Source: Dallia pectoralis
Lineage: Eukaryota; Chordata; Actinopteri; Esociformes; Umbridae
Reading direction: 5' to 3'
Length of the DNA stretch: 64,000 nucleotides
Assembly (NCBI GenBank): GCA_029465975.1
Contig: CM055747.1
Coordinates: 8,862,499 to 8,926,498, forward strand
The notes under the pieces are model-generated. The model was not told the DNA's origin and ran no database searches. It worked only from the letters and a program-made list of their open reading frames with translations. Positions 11,806 through 22,634 of this stretch are shown one piece after another (within the stretch, counting starts at the first letter, position 1; each line of letters begins with the position of its first letter). The position numbers were made by a program, and so were the translations under genes.

Positions 11806-13480
11806 ATACAGTGTAAAGGCATTTGTGTATGTAGGCTATCTTATATGTTTCTCATCAAAACGTTTGATTCGGCTATACCGAACAACAACAACAAATGCCT
11901 GGACAAAATGCCGCATATAATGCACGAATTATATTAAAGTATGCAAATGAGTCCAGTCATATACATGTGAAATGGTCAGTGTACTTATGGCTTCTTGCAT
12001 GCTTCAAAACACAAAGGTTACTACAAAGAGTTAAATTCAAATGAGAACCGCTCCGTGGGGAATATAGGCAGCACGCATTGGCTGTCTGAGCAGGAATTTA
12101 GAGAAAGGGATAAAAATGGAAATTAACGGGTTGTCTTTGATCTAATTTTAGCTCAATGCCATCTAATTAGTAATCGGATGCGCACACACATTCAATATGA
12201 TCCGTTTCACTTATGACTTGTCAATGTTCATCTACGCTATTTTTACACTATTCGGTTATTATAAAGGACTTCAAAGGTCAAAAACAAAATGATGTCATTT
12301 CGGAGAAAGGAGTTCTTCTCGGCCATCGTTAGTCTGAACTCTGAAACACCGGCACGATAAATAAGTGAATCACTAACCACAGCATCCATATGCGTGTCAG
12401 AATACCTCAATCAAGCAAGGATGTCTGGTTGAGGTTCATCCGGACGCATTCCTTGACAGTTGTTCACCGGGAAGATGGAGAGGTGGTGTAACCAAGTTAC
12501 TGTTTGTGCCGAGATGTCATTCCCTGACGTCTGTTTTCTTTTTCCGCTATTGAGACACAATCTTCTCCGAATCGTGTAAGAAGTGCAGGAGGACGTTAGG
12601 ACTTGGGTGACACGCCACTAATGATGTGTTGTGCATTGACTCTGGCATGTTTGTATCCGATTGGTCCTGTGGCTGCATCTTCAACTGACGTCAAGTGCTC
12701 CCTCTTCATTCGACTGTGGGATTCAGAGCTCGCAAAAGATGGTGACACAGCACAGATTTTAAGAAATAAATGCCAATACTACTTCAAGTGTTTTAGCGTC
12801 TATGAATTTTGTAGAATTTTAGATGCATTGCATTTTTCCTTGACTCTGATAAATATGTTCACAATTATTTTATAAGGTTGTCTTGCATCTTGTGTATTTC
12901 CAAGGATAAGCGTTCCGGCATCGTATTGTCTTACTGAGTGTGTTTTAAGTTCAAAGCACAATTCTCACTGACGTCCTGGCGGTGTACGTAGACAGACCCC
13001 CCCCCTTCAAGAACATGCACGATGTTTATAAATCTGGAACCTGTGGGTGGCAGTATAACCCATAACGTCACCGAAAAGAAGAAAAAACGGGTTTAACTTC
13101 AAAGACCTGGTTGTCAACGAAACGTCCTGATTTCAGTCATTCTATATTTTATGAAAACCATTCCAAAGCATTTGCCTTAAATTAAATCATTTGTCATAGT
13201 GTTCATGGCTGCTGATAAACCTTTGGCCCTGAAACTCACTTTGATTATGGTAACTTGGGTATATTTTTCATACAGGTAATTTTACCTGGTAAGCTTGACT
13301 GGCAATTGTAATCTCCATCATTGACCTGGAAGCAATTATAATAAAATCACTTAATTGCTTTTCACTTTTGCTGGCTCATAGATTCAACCTAGCAACCTTT
13401 AGTTAGGTCAGATGCTCGAACAACTTCATGCTCTACCTGCCCCCATACTAGCTGACGTACAAAGCTAATGTTTGTATGTT
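11806..13480. other. Upstream region of gpr12-like gene; no other gene seen
   Basis: AT-rich, with only short frames (the longest, 12603-12875, is 90 codons with a non-family sequence). It should contain the receptor's promoter and 5' untranslated exon on the minus strand, which I cannot place. A full CRE is noted separately. Confidence 0.4.
12686..12693. promoter_or_regulatory. Palindromic CRE, TGACGTCA
   Basis: Perfect cAMP-response element about 1 kb upstream of the gpr12-like start, with a further TGACGTC at 12524 and ACGTC at about 12970. This is the known CREB/ATF site. Any link to the receptor is inference. Confidence 0.3.
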
Positions 13481-13735
13481 TGGGGCGGCAAGGTGTTTAG
13501 GGAATAGGGCTTGGGTCTGGAAGGTCCCTGGTCCTAATCCCACCCACCATCAAGGTGAAAACCTTGTCTTTCTGTCCTTGAGCAAGACAGTTAACACTCA
13601 AATGCTCCCCAGGCGCTGTTGACGTGGAAGTCAAATCAGGTAACTAATTAGGGCTGCCCCCTGCTGACCCTCAGAGTTAGGTAAAATGCAGAGGACACAT
13701 TTCAGTTGAAGGCATTCAGTGGTACAACTGACAAT
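13481..13735 (+). mobile_element. tRNA-derived SINE
   Basis: It starts GGGGCGGCAAGGTGTTTAG, with a box-B-like GGTCCTAATCCC, then AACCTTGTCTTTCTGTCCTTG, GCTCCCCAGGCGCTGTTGACG and a 3' end GACACATTTCAGTTGAAGG...GTACAACTGAC. This is the layout of a SINE abundant in salmonid and esocid genomes. It is slightly diverged and has no clear poly(A) tail. Confidence 0.75.
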
Positions 13736-14813
13736 ATTGGTCTATTCCTAATGAAATCAGCATTGTTATTTTTGAAGACCATTCACTTTAACCAGTAAGG
13801 TTTAACACTCTCATCAGGAATACACTAGTATGTCACCGTTAAGTAAGGGATTTGTTGCATGTATCCAACGGTCGGTTTCCGCCCTTCACTTGACCCATGA
13901 TTGGAAGCGTCCCAGCTCTAACCACACGCCTGTTACACGACCCCTTCCTGTTTTCTTAGGGAGGGGCTGATTTATAAATCGCATTTGAGGAACCAAGAAT
14001 CATATTGTGACTTGTCAAATACACAGGTCTATATTCACGAGTTCCTTGAACACCGGGTGAGTAGAAGTGATCCCATTAAGATGTATGTTGTGTCTTAACA
14101 AAATTCTGTCAATGTGTAAATATTCTGTTGAAATAATAGATTCTGTGCCATACTGGCGTTGAAGGAAATACCTTTTTACTTGCATGTGAATTTACACAAG
14201 TTTACTCAACCGCTAGATCCATGCAGTCCAGATTGTTAACTCTCTATTGTATTGTGTCTACCTGCCGTTTTTCGCTTCTTCAACATCAACTGTTCTTTAT
14301 TGACCCAACCATCAGCGCCGGGGTCAGGGAAGCCTTTCTTCAGATGGCCATTCAACAGGTGTCTGCCTAATGTAGGCAGTCTGCAGCCGGCGTTCAACTG
14401 AAAAACACAATTTTTTTATGTTGGAACACCTCCTGAAAAACGTCAAACATTCAACTACAGTCTGTGCAGACCACGATTCCCACGGGTCGTTGGAATTCAG
14501 GTTAACCACCCCCGTCTCAACGTAGGCAGAAGAGGGTCGCTTCACATTCTCAACTCTGGCATCTTTCGTCTCAGTCGTTTTAAGTCGGCAGCTGCTGCGT
14601 CACGGGTCACTTGTCGTGTTGATTGTTAAAAACAAAAAGGAACTAACACATATCTGTGCGAAGCATCGGCCAGGCATGAAATGGCCCCGGGAGCACGCCC
14701 ATTGAGACGAACAACATCGGGGTGACTGTGACGTAACCGAGTTCACATCGAGGTCGGAGAAGTCAATCAAGCTGGGGAACAACTTGCGTGTGAAACACTG
14801 CAAGGTGCCCGGT

Positions 14814-14821
14814 TATAAAAG
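14814..14821 (+). promoter_or_regulatory. nhsl2: Candidate TATA box of an nhsl2 promoter
   Basis: TATAAAAG lies in a GC-moderate block (14680-14860) on the nhsl2 strand. About 420 bases downstream is a good splice donor (GTAAG|GTATGA, exon edge about 15236) that could pair with the acceptor at 17650. The transcript start and this 5' exon (about 14845-15236) are inferred only. Confidence 0.3.
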
Positions 14822-15000
14822 TAGAAACGGAAAGAACGAGTTTCCTCGGTGTGAAACGCCCAAGTCATGTCATGAATTTTAAGTTTGGTCTGTTTTGTCA
14901 GTTCCTGTCAGACGGCAGTTGTCTTGAGGCAGCTGAACAGTTTTGATGTCCGAGCCTCTTTGAAACTACGCGACACCCTTCTGGTTCCTCAAAGGCCATT

Positions 15001-15080
15001 TATTCTCCCTCCCTCTCTCTCTCTCTCTCTCTCAGTCGCTCTCTCCTCTCTTTCTCTCACTACCTCTCCCTCCTCTCCCT
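15001..15080 (+). repeat. (CT)n-rich polypyrimidine tract
   Basis: A run of CTCTCTCT units with TCC and TCA interruptions. It lies within the inferred nhsl2 5' exon. Confidence 0.85.
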
Positions 15081-15639
15081 GGTTCAGCCTCCACCCAACT
15101 TAGAACCAGCAGCAGCCCACTTCCAATTGTCATGGCAACAGCATGTGAATGCAGCCGGCTGTAGGAGACGACTGTGGGAGAGACGTACGAGTGCTGCATT
15201 GGAAGCCACAGCTCAACCTCCTTAGCCAGCTGTAAGGTATGAAGGTGGCAGAGATGGGGGATTCGAGGGGTGGACGTGAGGGGGACGGGGGACGGGGGGC
15301 TAGGAGCTACGAACATGTTGATCAGGTTTTGTTTTACTGGGAAGGTCAAGACGACAGTGTGCCGTTACCGCTCGTTCTGTAACATTTTTATTTTTTTTGC
15401 GGGGGGGGGGACTTTGTGTATGTCGACAAGCAGACAGACTAGGCTGGCTCGTGAAGTATTCTCATTTTGTGTTCCTACGATCGGTATGCATTCGTGTGGG
15501 TAAATTGAGCGACTGTCTATCAGTACATTTTGTGCCGCTCTGTATCGCTTCTTCTTCATTAGAATATTCGGAAATGCATTAACATTGATGCGGTTGTGTC
15601 AGCAAGACCTTTAATTTCGGCATTGTTGTTGCTGCTGTT

Positions 15640-16020
15640 AGTGAGTGTTATTAAAGTGTGTGTGTTTTTAGAGTATGTGGGTTGCTTGTGTGTTGTTAGT
15701 GTGAATGTTGATTGTGTGTGTGTTGTTAGTGTGGGTTGCTAGTGTTTGTTGTTAGAGTGCGTCGTTAGTTTGTTTTGTTAGTGTGTGTTTTTGTGTTGTT
15801 AGTGTGTATTGTTAGAGTGTGTTGTTAGTATGTAAGTGTGACGTTCATATGGGTTAGAGTTAGCTGTAATTGTATCTTGTTAGTGTGTGTGTTTAGTGTG
15901 TGCGTGTTGTTAGTATGTGCTCTTTATTTGTGTGTGTGTTGTTAGTGTGTGTGTGTGTGTGTGTGAGATGTTGGTGTGTGTTGTTATAGTTGTTAGTGTG
16001 CGTTGTGGAAGCAGTGTGTG
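15640..16020 (+). repeat. Degenerate GT-rich minisatellite (GTGTGTTGTTAGT-like units)
   Basis: Roughly 380 bases of imperfect units built on GTGTGTTGTTAGTGTG, ending in a pure GT run near 15947-15964. Almost no C on this strand. It lies in the presumed first nhsl2 intron. Confidence 0.85.
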
Positions 16021-16177
16021 TCAGTGTAAAGATTATGATTATGTGCATCTGTGCTTACCAACGTGAGTGCATATGAATCTCTGTGTCCGTGTGGTGGTGA
16101 ATACCAATTTGTCTGGTCTAGATGTCATAGGAATATAAATATTTTAAATACACGTTTGACATTGATGTCAAATAGCA

Positions 16178-16300
16178 AAATTGCTTATCTAGAGTGACGT
16201 ACCAAAGCAAATAGGGTAAACTGTCCTGCCCAAGCACAGAACAACACATTGCCAACTTTGGGTTTCGATCTTCCAACCTTTTGGGTATTGATTTTATATA
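16178..16300 (+). repeat. SINE-like remnant
   Basis: The segment from ATTGCTTATCTAGAGTGACG to TTTCGATCTTCCAACCTTTT resembles the decayed head-to-tail part of a widespread fish short repeat (CTTATCCAGAGCGACTTAC...GGATTCGAACC). Sequence on either side (16300-17270) shows nothing I recognise. Confidence 0.45.
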
Positions 16301-17650
16301 TTTTTTAACAGATGGACCACAGATATTCAAATCTGTCCCTCGAAGCCAGTTCTACTCCATTTTCAATTGCAATCCCAAAATCTGGGACATTTTCAATAAA
16401 TTTGCATTCACCTGGTCTACCAGGTCCAAAATAGGTCCCTGATTATGGGGTTGTAAAATAAACACGGAGTGAAAATGGCTTCAAGGACCAGATTTGAATA
16501 TCCCTTTCTGTTTTGTTTTAGTTAAAGAAGTTGAACCGATTCAACCTCCATCTAGGGATCGCTGAGGGCTATTGTGTTTGTTATGCAGACACAAGCGGAG
16601 AAAAGTCTCCTATCACAGCATCACTGATCATAACCACCGTTCAATGTAAAAGAGAAAAAGCCTTCATACCCTGTGAAAGAAAAAAAAGAGCCAAATTATA
16701 GGGTTATAAAACGTTTAAGTTCAGTAATGAAGGGGAGGGAAATTCTATGAACATCTGCATTCAACAGTTTATACCCTAGTAATTATACCCAAAACACATT
16801 ATCTCTCCTACAGAGTATACCAGAGAACACTGTATTTCCTGGAAACATTGACAACCTCATTAGCTAACTTCACCTATTGGTTGTGCTTGGACTTCGTATC
16901 AAGTACTCTAATGCTGAAAGTGTAGATCCCAACATATCGTACTAGCCCCGAAACCATCACCTCAAGACAGAAACAACGCTGGAAGTGTAGATCTCAAAAT
17001 AATATACTAGCCCCAAAACAATCCCCTCGAGACCAGAAATTATACTCCTTACGTATATTTATACCGGTTCACTACAATATTTGCAATCTTTCCGGACACA
17101 AACGTTCCCTTTTATCAATGGCTGTGGCTTGTACATTGGGAATGACTGCTGGAAAAGCTGTTCCAATCTTTCAGTTCTGCTTGCATATCATATTCATTCT
17201 ATGCAGTGTGAATAATGGGAAACCAGACAGCATCCACTATATAGATCTCATCTGGAAGTGATTCTGTCCTCTGACTATGGATGAACAGGTAACAGTTGCC
17301 ATGGCAAACACCCACTCTTTCTTTCTATCTAGCACAAGACCAAGACGGGCAGAGATGCTTCCTGACGTCCTTACTTCAGCCACATCTCTCACTGTCTCTC
17401 TCCCTTTTCTATCTTTCTCCCGCCCGCCCGCCCGTCGTCTCTCTGTCCCTTCCTCTCTTCCTCTTGCTATATCCTTCTGATTTCTCTCTGCCTGACTCTC
17501 CCGCTCTCTGACTCTTTCTGTATTACTTATTCACACTCTAGTGCAGCAGGTTTTTCCTTATACTTAAAGAGGCAGTGGAACATAGACAGAAGAGCACGTG
17601 GTGCTTTCATTTCACTCACAATTGACTCTAATCTTTTCTCATCACCCTAG

Positions 17651-17780
17651 GTCGTATCGAGCCAAACGGCCCAGTGAAACGGCTGTCCTTTGATAAAGAG
17701 ACATTTCACCAAGGTGCCAACACTCATCAGTCAAAACAGCCAGTGATCTAGCCGGTCACTAAGGCCTCCCCCCCATCGCC
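17651..17780 (+). other. nhsl2: Probable 5' untranslated part of the first nhsl2 coding exon
   Basis: A good acceptor (pyrimidine-rich TTTTCTCATCACCCTAG, ending 17650) precedes this stretch. It contains no ATG, and all three frames are closed before 17781 (the frame of the long ORF has TAA at 17760-17762), so it cannot extend the nhsl2 protein. It reads RIEPNGPVKRLSFDKE in a different frame, which I could not match to any protein. Confidence 0.45.
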
Positions 17781-20485
17781 ATGGAGCACAGGGCCCTGAT
17801 GGTCACCAGTCAAACCTGGAAGGGGCCTAAAGGCTCTACCTTCTCACCAGGCTGGAACGCTCCTTCCCACCAACCGACCACCATGATGTCGCCTTGTCCA
17901 GACGTGGTCAAGTCCCCACGCCAACATGCTGTGAGCACAGCCCACCCCAGAGTCCCCTCTGGGAACCCCCAGTCCCACTCGACCGACCCCAGCACCTCCA
18001 CGTCCTTTGGCTGGTCTGCACTGGCAAACGCTGCCAGCCAAGGAGTTGACAGGGAGTCCAATGCGGTCGGTCCCATTCGGAACGAGGAGACGGTCCTTCC
18101 CGCACACAGTCCTGAGTTCCGCAGGCGCTCCTTCTCTGCAGCCGGTGGCTCAAACCTGATTGCTCCCAGACGAAGGTGTGACAGCTACGTCCAGCCCTGC
18201 CCTGACAACAGCCCACATGATGCTAGCAGAGACGATGACGACGACGACGACAACGGCGGCGGCACCTCCCGCTTGAGCCCGAACGCCTCCCCGGAGCACA
18301 GTGGTCAGCGGTCGCGGTCCCGCAGCATTATCCTGAGGAAGACGAAAAGGAGGCCCCCACCGCCAGCCCGTAGTGTATCACTTCGGAGAGACTCAGCTGC
18401 CCAGCTCAGAGACAAAAGGACCAACAGCCTTTACATCGACAGGGAGGCGCCTGCTAACGATTCCTTCTTGCCTGACCTCATCCTCATCTCCACGCCCAGG
18501 TCAGAGGAGGACCCGGAACATCCCCCCGCTCAGTCTGCCCGAGCTCCGATTGGGACACCAGGCACCAGCAATGGTCAGCAAATTAGACATAGATCAACTG
18601 ACCTTTGCTGTCACACATCGAACGGGGGGCAAAAAATTCACAGCAGCTCAGAAACGGTTAGACCTCCTCCTCCCCCGCGACGTCCACCAACTTTAATTTC
18701 TAAACCACCCTTGTTCCAGCAATCTTCCTTGGTCTCTCTGTCTCGTGACAAGTACAGCTCTCAGACTCCACCCACCGTTGTCCACACGACTTCCATCCTG
18801 GGACCTGACCCCCTTGGGTGCAAGATGCGCACCAAGTCCTCCACCCCGCCCACCTCACGGCTGCGGTTGTCCCTCGAGTTACCGGTGGTCGTCCCTATAC
18901 CGGAGCCGGTCAAATCCAATGTCGTCCGGCGCCACTCTGAATCATCCGGATCTTCCGGCACCGCCAGGCCCAAACAGCGACTGACCAATAGCATGCTAGT
19001 GATGCCTGTGGTGACCCAGGAGGATCTCAGCAACGTGCGTTTGCGTTCCGTCAGCAGCTCGGACTCCGACAAAGGCCCGGATGGCTCGCCGGAAGTCATC
19101 CGGGAGGAAGAGCCTGGCGAGGACATGGAGATGTGTCTAGCGATCCACCAGAGCCCAAAGGTGAAACCGCCCGTAGCCGCCAAGCCACCCGCACACAAAT
19201 GGCTACCGATGCACATGGTCAAGTCATCCTCTGCCTCGTCGCATTTCACCGAGACCCCTCCAGCCTCACAAACGGAGAGCCACGGGGATGTGTGTGCAGT
19301 CGAGAGGAGAGCCAAACCGAAGAGATGGCACCAGCCCCCGCGTTGTGTCAGCGATGGCGTCACAGCGCAGAGGCACCAGGTTGTAGAGGGGCAGGCGTAC
19401 CAAGTCGCTCACCCGTTCTGCCACCAAGAGACCAGGGACGCACGGAGGACCGAATCTCTCAGAGACAAACTGGATACAAAGAAAAAGCCAGTTCCCCCTC
19501 CAGTTGCGAAGAAGCCCGATGTCGTATTCGTGCCTCCCGTCACCTCACTTGAGCAGGAGAGCCCCAGGGGCTATGTCTGGTCCGGGAACAGTGGTGTGTA
19601 CCAGACTCCTGCCAGTAATTACCAAGACAGAGACTTTACTGGCCAGGATCTCAACCATCAAAGAATAAAAGATGGTATTCTTACATTTCAATAACACTTA
19701 TTGTTTGGAACCCGTTATGCCCTATTCCAACTGCTACTATCTGTATTGATATTTACCACATGTTAGTAATGTGAAAACATATCCCAATTATATGGAAACT
19801 CCCCAATGTGTTGCAATTTCAAGATTGACATTTTTTTCCCAACAGGATTTTTCCTCGATGACGACGCTGAAGAGATGATGTCTGAGGTAAGAACACTGTG
19901 CCTGAGTGAGCAGGAGGAGTTCGACCAAACCTCCCTACAGCCAGCTACAGAGGACCTGTTCACCATCATACACAGGTAACGTGACATGGCTCCTTTTGCC
20001 CAAAAAACAACGAGGACACAATCAATTAGTAAACATTGGAGAAACATTCAGTTGACAAAACAGCAACCAAGGAACCACGCCTGTTCCTTTGTCAGGCAAC
20101 ATTACATAGGTTCATAAAAAACATGGGCAGTCCTCGATCATATCTATGCACTAAATTCGTATTATCAATTATTTAGAACTTTGTTGTTTTTAACATTGTT
20201 TTTTCTTTCTTTGGTTATTCAATTGAGACTGTCTTTCCTTACTTTTTTTGAAGGTCCAAGAAGAAACTACTTGGTCGTAAAGAAGCAGCTGATATATCAG
20301 GAAACAGACAGGGCTATGGATCGCCCATTAAAGGCACCCAGGGTATTGTCCAGAAATCAAGCTCCAAAAATGACAACTTCATGGCTTTTCTGCAAAGGCG
20401 GAGGAGTAATAAAGCCAGCTCTGGGGAGAGACTGTCAGCCGCTGAACTGCTCAAGAGTACTAAACCATTGGCCGGTCCACCGTAG
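17781..20485 (+). CDS. nhsl2: NHS-like protein 2, form lacking the N-terminal WAVE-homology region
   Basis: Exons 17781-19674, 19846-19975 and 20254-20485 give 751 residues. NHS-family proteins are large disordered cytoskeletal regulators linked to the WAVE/Scar complex and cell junctions. Recognised blocks: an Asp run near residue 155; RSIILRKTKRRPPPPARSVS near 180; MPVVTQEDLSNVRLRSVSSS from 408; KPPVAAKPP near 462; KKKPVPPPVAKKPD near 567; ATEDLFTIIHR across the exon 2/3 joint; SKKKLLGRKE; and the terminal SAAELLKSTKPLAGPP. These match NHSL2 best, as does the gucy2f/irs4 neighbourhood. Start chosen at the first ATG after an in-frame stop, with a strong Kozak context (GCCATGG). Human NHSL2 carries several hundred more N-terminal residues, including the WAVE homology domain, and I find no exon for them upstream. 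This may be a short isoform, a lost domain, or a model gap. Confidence 0.8.
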
Positions 20486-20805
20486 AGTGTCAACGGAATC
20501 TAACGTTTTCGGCTTCTCGATATATTGCATGCATTATCGTGGACAATCAGGGATGGACGGTGGTGGGGAAACGTCTTTGTGTTCATTGCTTTACGTGCTA
20601 CACCAGCGACTTGTTCTTGTGACGGCAATACAGCTTATCGGTGTCAAATTCAACAGTGTATTACATCATTTTGGCCAGCTGTGTGTTGCTGTAAACCGAA
20701 ACAATCTATCATGTCATTCCATTTTATAGCCTTGACTTGTGATGCCCATAACGTTTAGTTTTTGGGCTGCTAACATTTTGTGCATTTGGTCGTGTACTGC
20801 TCAGA

Positions 20806-20811
20806 AATAAA
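20806..20811 (+). terminator. nhsl2: Poly(A) signal AATAAA, nhsl2
   Basis: Canonical signal 320 bases after the nhsl2 stop codon. Confidence 0.6.
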
Positions 20812-21640
20812 ACGAAGCTGCTTGTGCGTCTGTGACAGATTATTAGTACACGTCTGACCTAACCCACTGTTAACAAATGCTGTTTTTTTTCTTCAATCTG
20901 ACAAGGAACAGGTATTTTTGGTTGGTGTTTTGTCAATTGATAGTTTGTCCAATGTTTACTAATTGATAGGTTCCTCGGATGTTACCAGAGCGAGTAGAAA
21001 AATCACCGCCCTTTCGTATACACAGTAACCGACAATATCAGGAGAAGAATGTACTGAAGAAAAAAACTGAAAATGGAATAAACTTAAAAACAGAACACCA
21101 TATTTATTTAAGTAAACACCTTAGAATTGCAATTCCAGTTCTGTTCTGATATATACCCAACCACCTTCCAGATAAAAAATAAAGCTAATTTTCTTGCATC
21201 TGTGATCAATTGTGGAGATTTTGATTAGTTGAAGTTATGTATAGGCAGAGGATGGATATAAAAAGATTTCAAATGCTTTGTCAATCCCTTGGAACACAGT
21301 TAAGACCTGACCACAATATCACAAATGCTCCAAAAATCCTACAGGAGGTTGGAAAACAAAAACCTGCCGCCCTCTGCCAGGGTTACGTTTAGGTTTTATG
21401 TTTTTCATTTCAGGCTGCAAGACAACCAAAGCTGAACCGCTTTAAGAGGGCAGTGACTTTCTATAACCACTGAAAAAAGTTCAAGGACACTACATTGGTT
21501 TTCACCAGGTTTTTTCCAGACTTTGGCCGAGAATATAGGTTTGTGAAAGAAAATGTACACGCCACATGTTGGGAATCTGAGCCTGGACAGCGTTAATTAC
21601 TAAGAGTGTTAGAGCAAGCAACATTGGATCGGATTTAATA

Positions 21641-22557
21641 TAATCCACAGGTGATGGACTCTAGGTTTGTGATGAGTCATTCCTTCTGATGCTATGGGAC
21701 TGACTGGATTACTAGGGTTCGCTACTTCATTTTAACCACTGGGACTTCAATTTCAACATGGTTCTTCCTGCTACGTCCTGTTCTCCTGTTCCGAGGTAAA
21801 AACTGGACATAAGAGACAATGTTTGAGATGGGGAAAATGCCTAATGAAATGGTAAGGACTTAAGCTGAAGCTGCGTGATGACACGTCTGCCAGGTTACTG
21901 TTATACTTTGGGATAGGAGAGCTCTTTTTATGGAGTGGTAAAAATCTATGATATTGAAAATCATTGTATGTACTGTATGTAATGCATGTACTATTTCAAT
22001 ATCTTTTTTGAAATAACATGACTGACTTCTTTTTTGTTTTTGTGGTAAAGAATTAGTAGTAGTAGTAGTAGTAGTAATGGTAAAAACGTCTCACAGTAGT
22101 TATTAAAACACAATGTATGTATATACTTGCTCCTATAAAATACATTTTCATAGGGAAATTATAAATTAATTCTAACCACAGCTAATAACTGAGACTGTGC
22201 TGGATTAACAATGTCTAACAATGGCTTTGGAAAGGATACTCAATAACTTGTCATATGTACGTCACACCACCTATTCTAGTTTACACGATTCATTAAATGG
22301 ACAAGGTTGAAAATGTGAAGCTGTTTAATTGTCTCTCGTGTCACAAATCTTGATTTAAGAAGTGCGGTTATTTTAAGATCCGAATGCTGATTGTGACGGG
22401 CTTATTAGTCTACACTACTGATGGGGGCAGACAGAGGACGATTTTTATCTTCACTCCATCTGCCTTGATTGGATCATCTACCACAAGCGATGAATAATCG
22501 TTCCCTTGAACCGAATTAACTGAGCCGTATCTGTCACCGCGACTTTCTATTTCACAG
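21641..22557 (+). promoter_or_regulatory. gucy2f: Candidate gucy2f upstream region with CRX/OTX-type motifs and 5' splice signals
   Basis: Three photoreceptor homeobox (CRX/OTX) core motifs appear upstream of gucy2f: TAATCC at 21641, GGATTA at 21706 and GGATTA at 22202. A donor-like CCGAG|GTAAAA near 21795 and an acceptor-like TTTCTATTTCACAG ending 22557 would splice a non-coding exon to the first coding exon. A (TAG)n microsatellite sits at about 22057-22075. The motifs are short and common, so this is suggestive only. Confidence 0.3.
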
Positions 22558-22634
22558 GACATTTGGGCTTTGGGGTCACGGGTGCCATTTGTGGGACGGT
22601 GGTTTTAGAGCTCCGCTGGTGGAGGGATCTTGCA

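Noticed and set aside
15032..15582. Frames around the CT-rich tract and G-run (15270-15582)
   Set aside because: Low-complexity and simple-repeat translations, with no consistent coding signal.
17277..17511. Short frames starting MDEQ with a following donor, as an nhsl2 first coding exon
   Set aside because: Joining ATGGATGAACAG to the acceptor at 17650 gives a frame that stops within 12 codons and does not reach the long nhsl2 frame.
18761..19363. 200-codon minus-strand frame
   Set aside because: Shadow of the nhsl2 exon, with no family resemblance.
22563..22634. Upstream extension of the gucy2f frame to 22563
   Set aside because: The extension begins with TTG, not ATG. The first ATG in frame is 22635, and it gives the expected full length.
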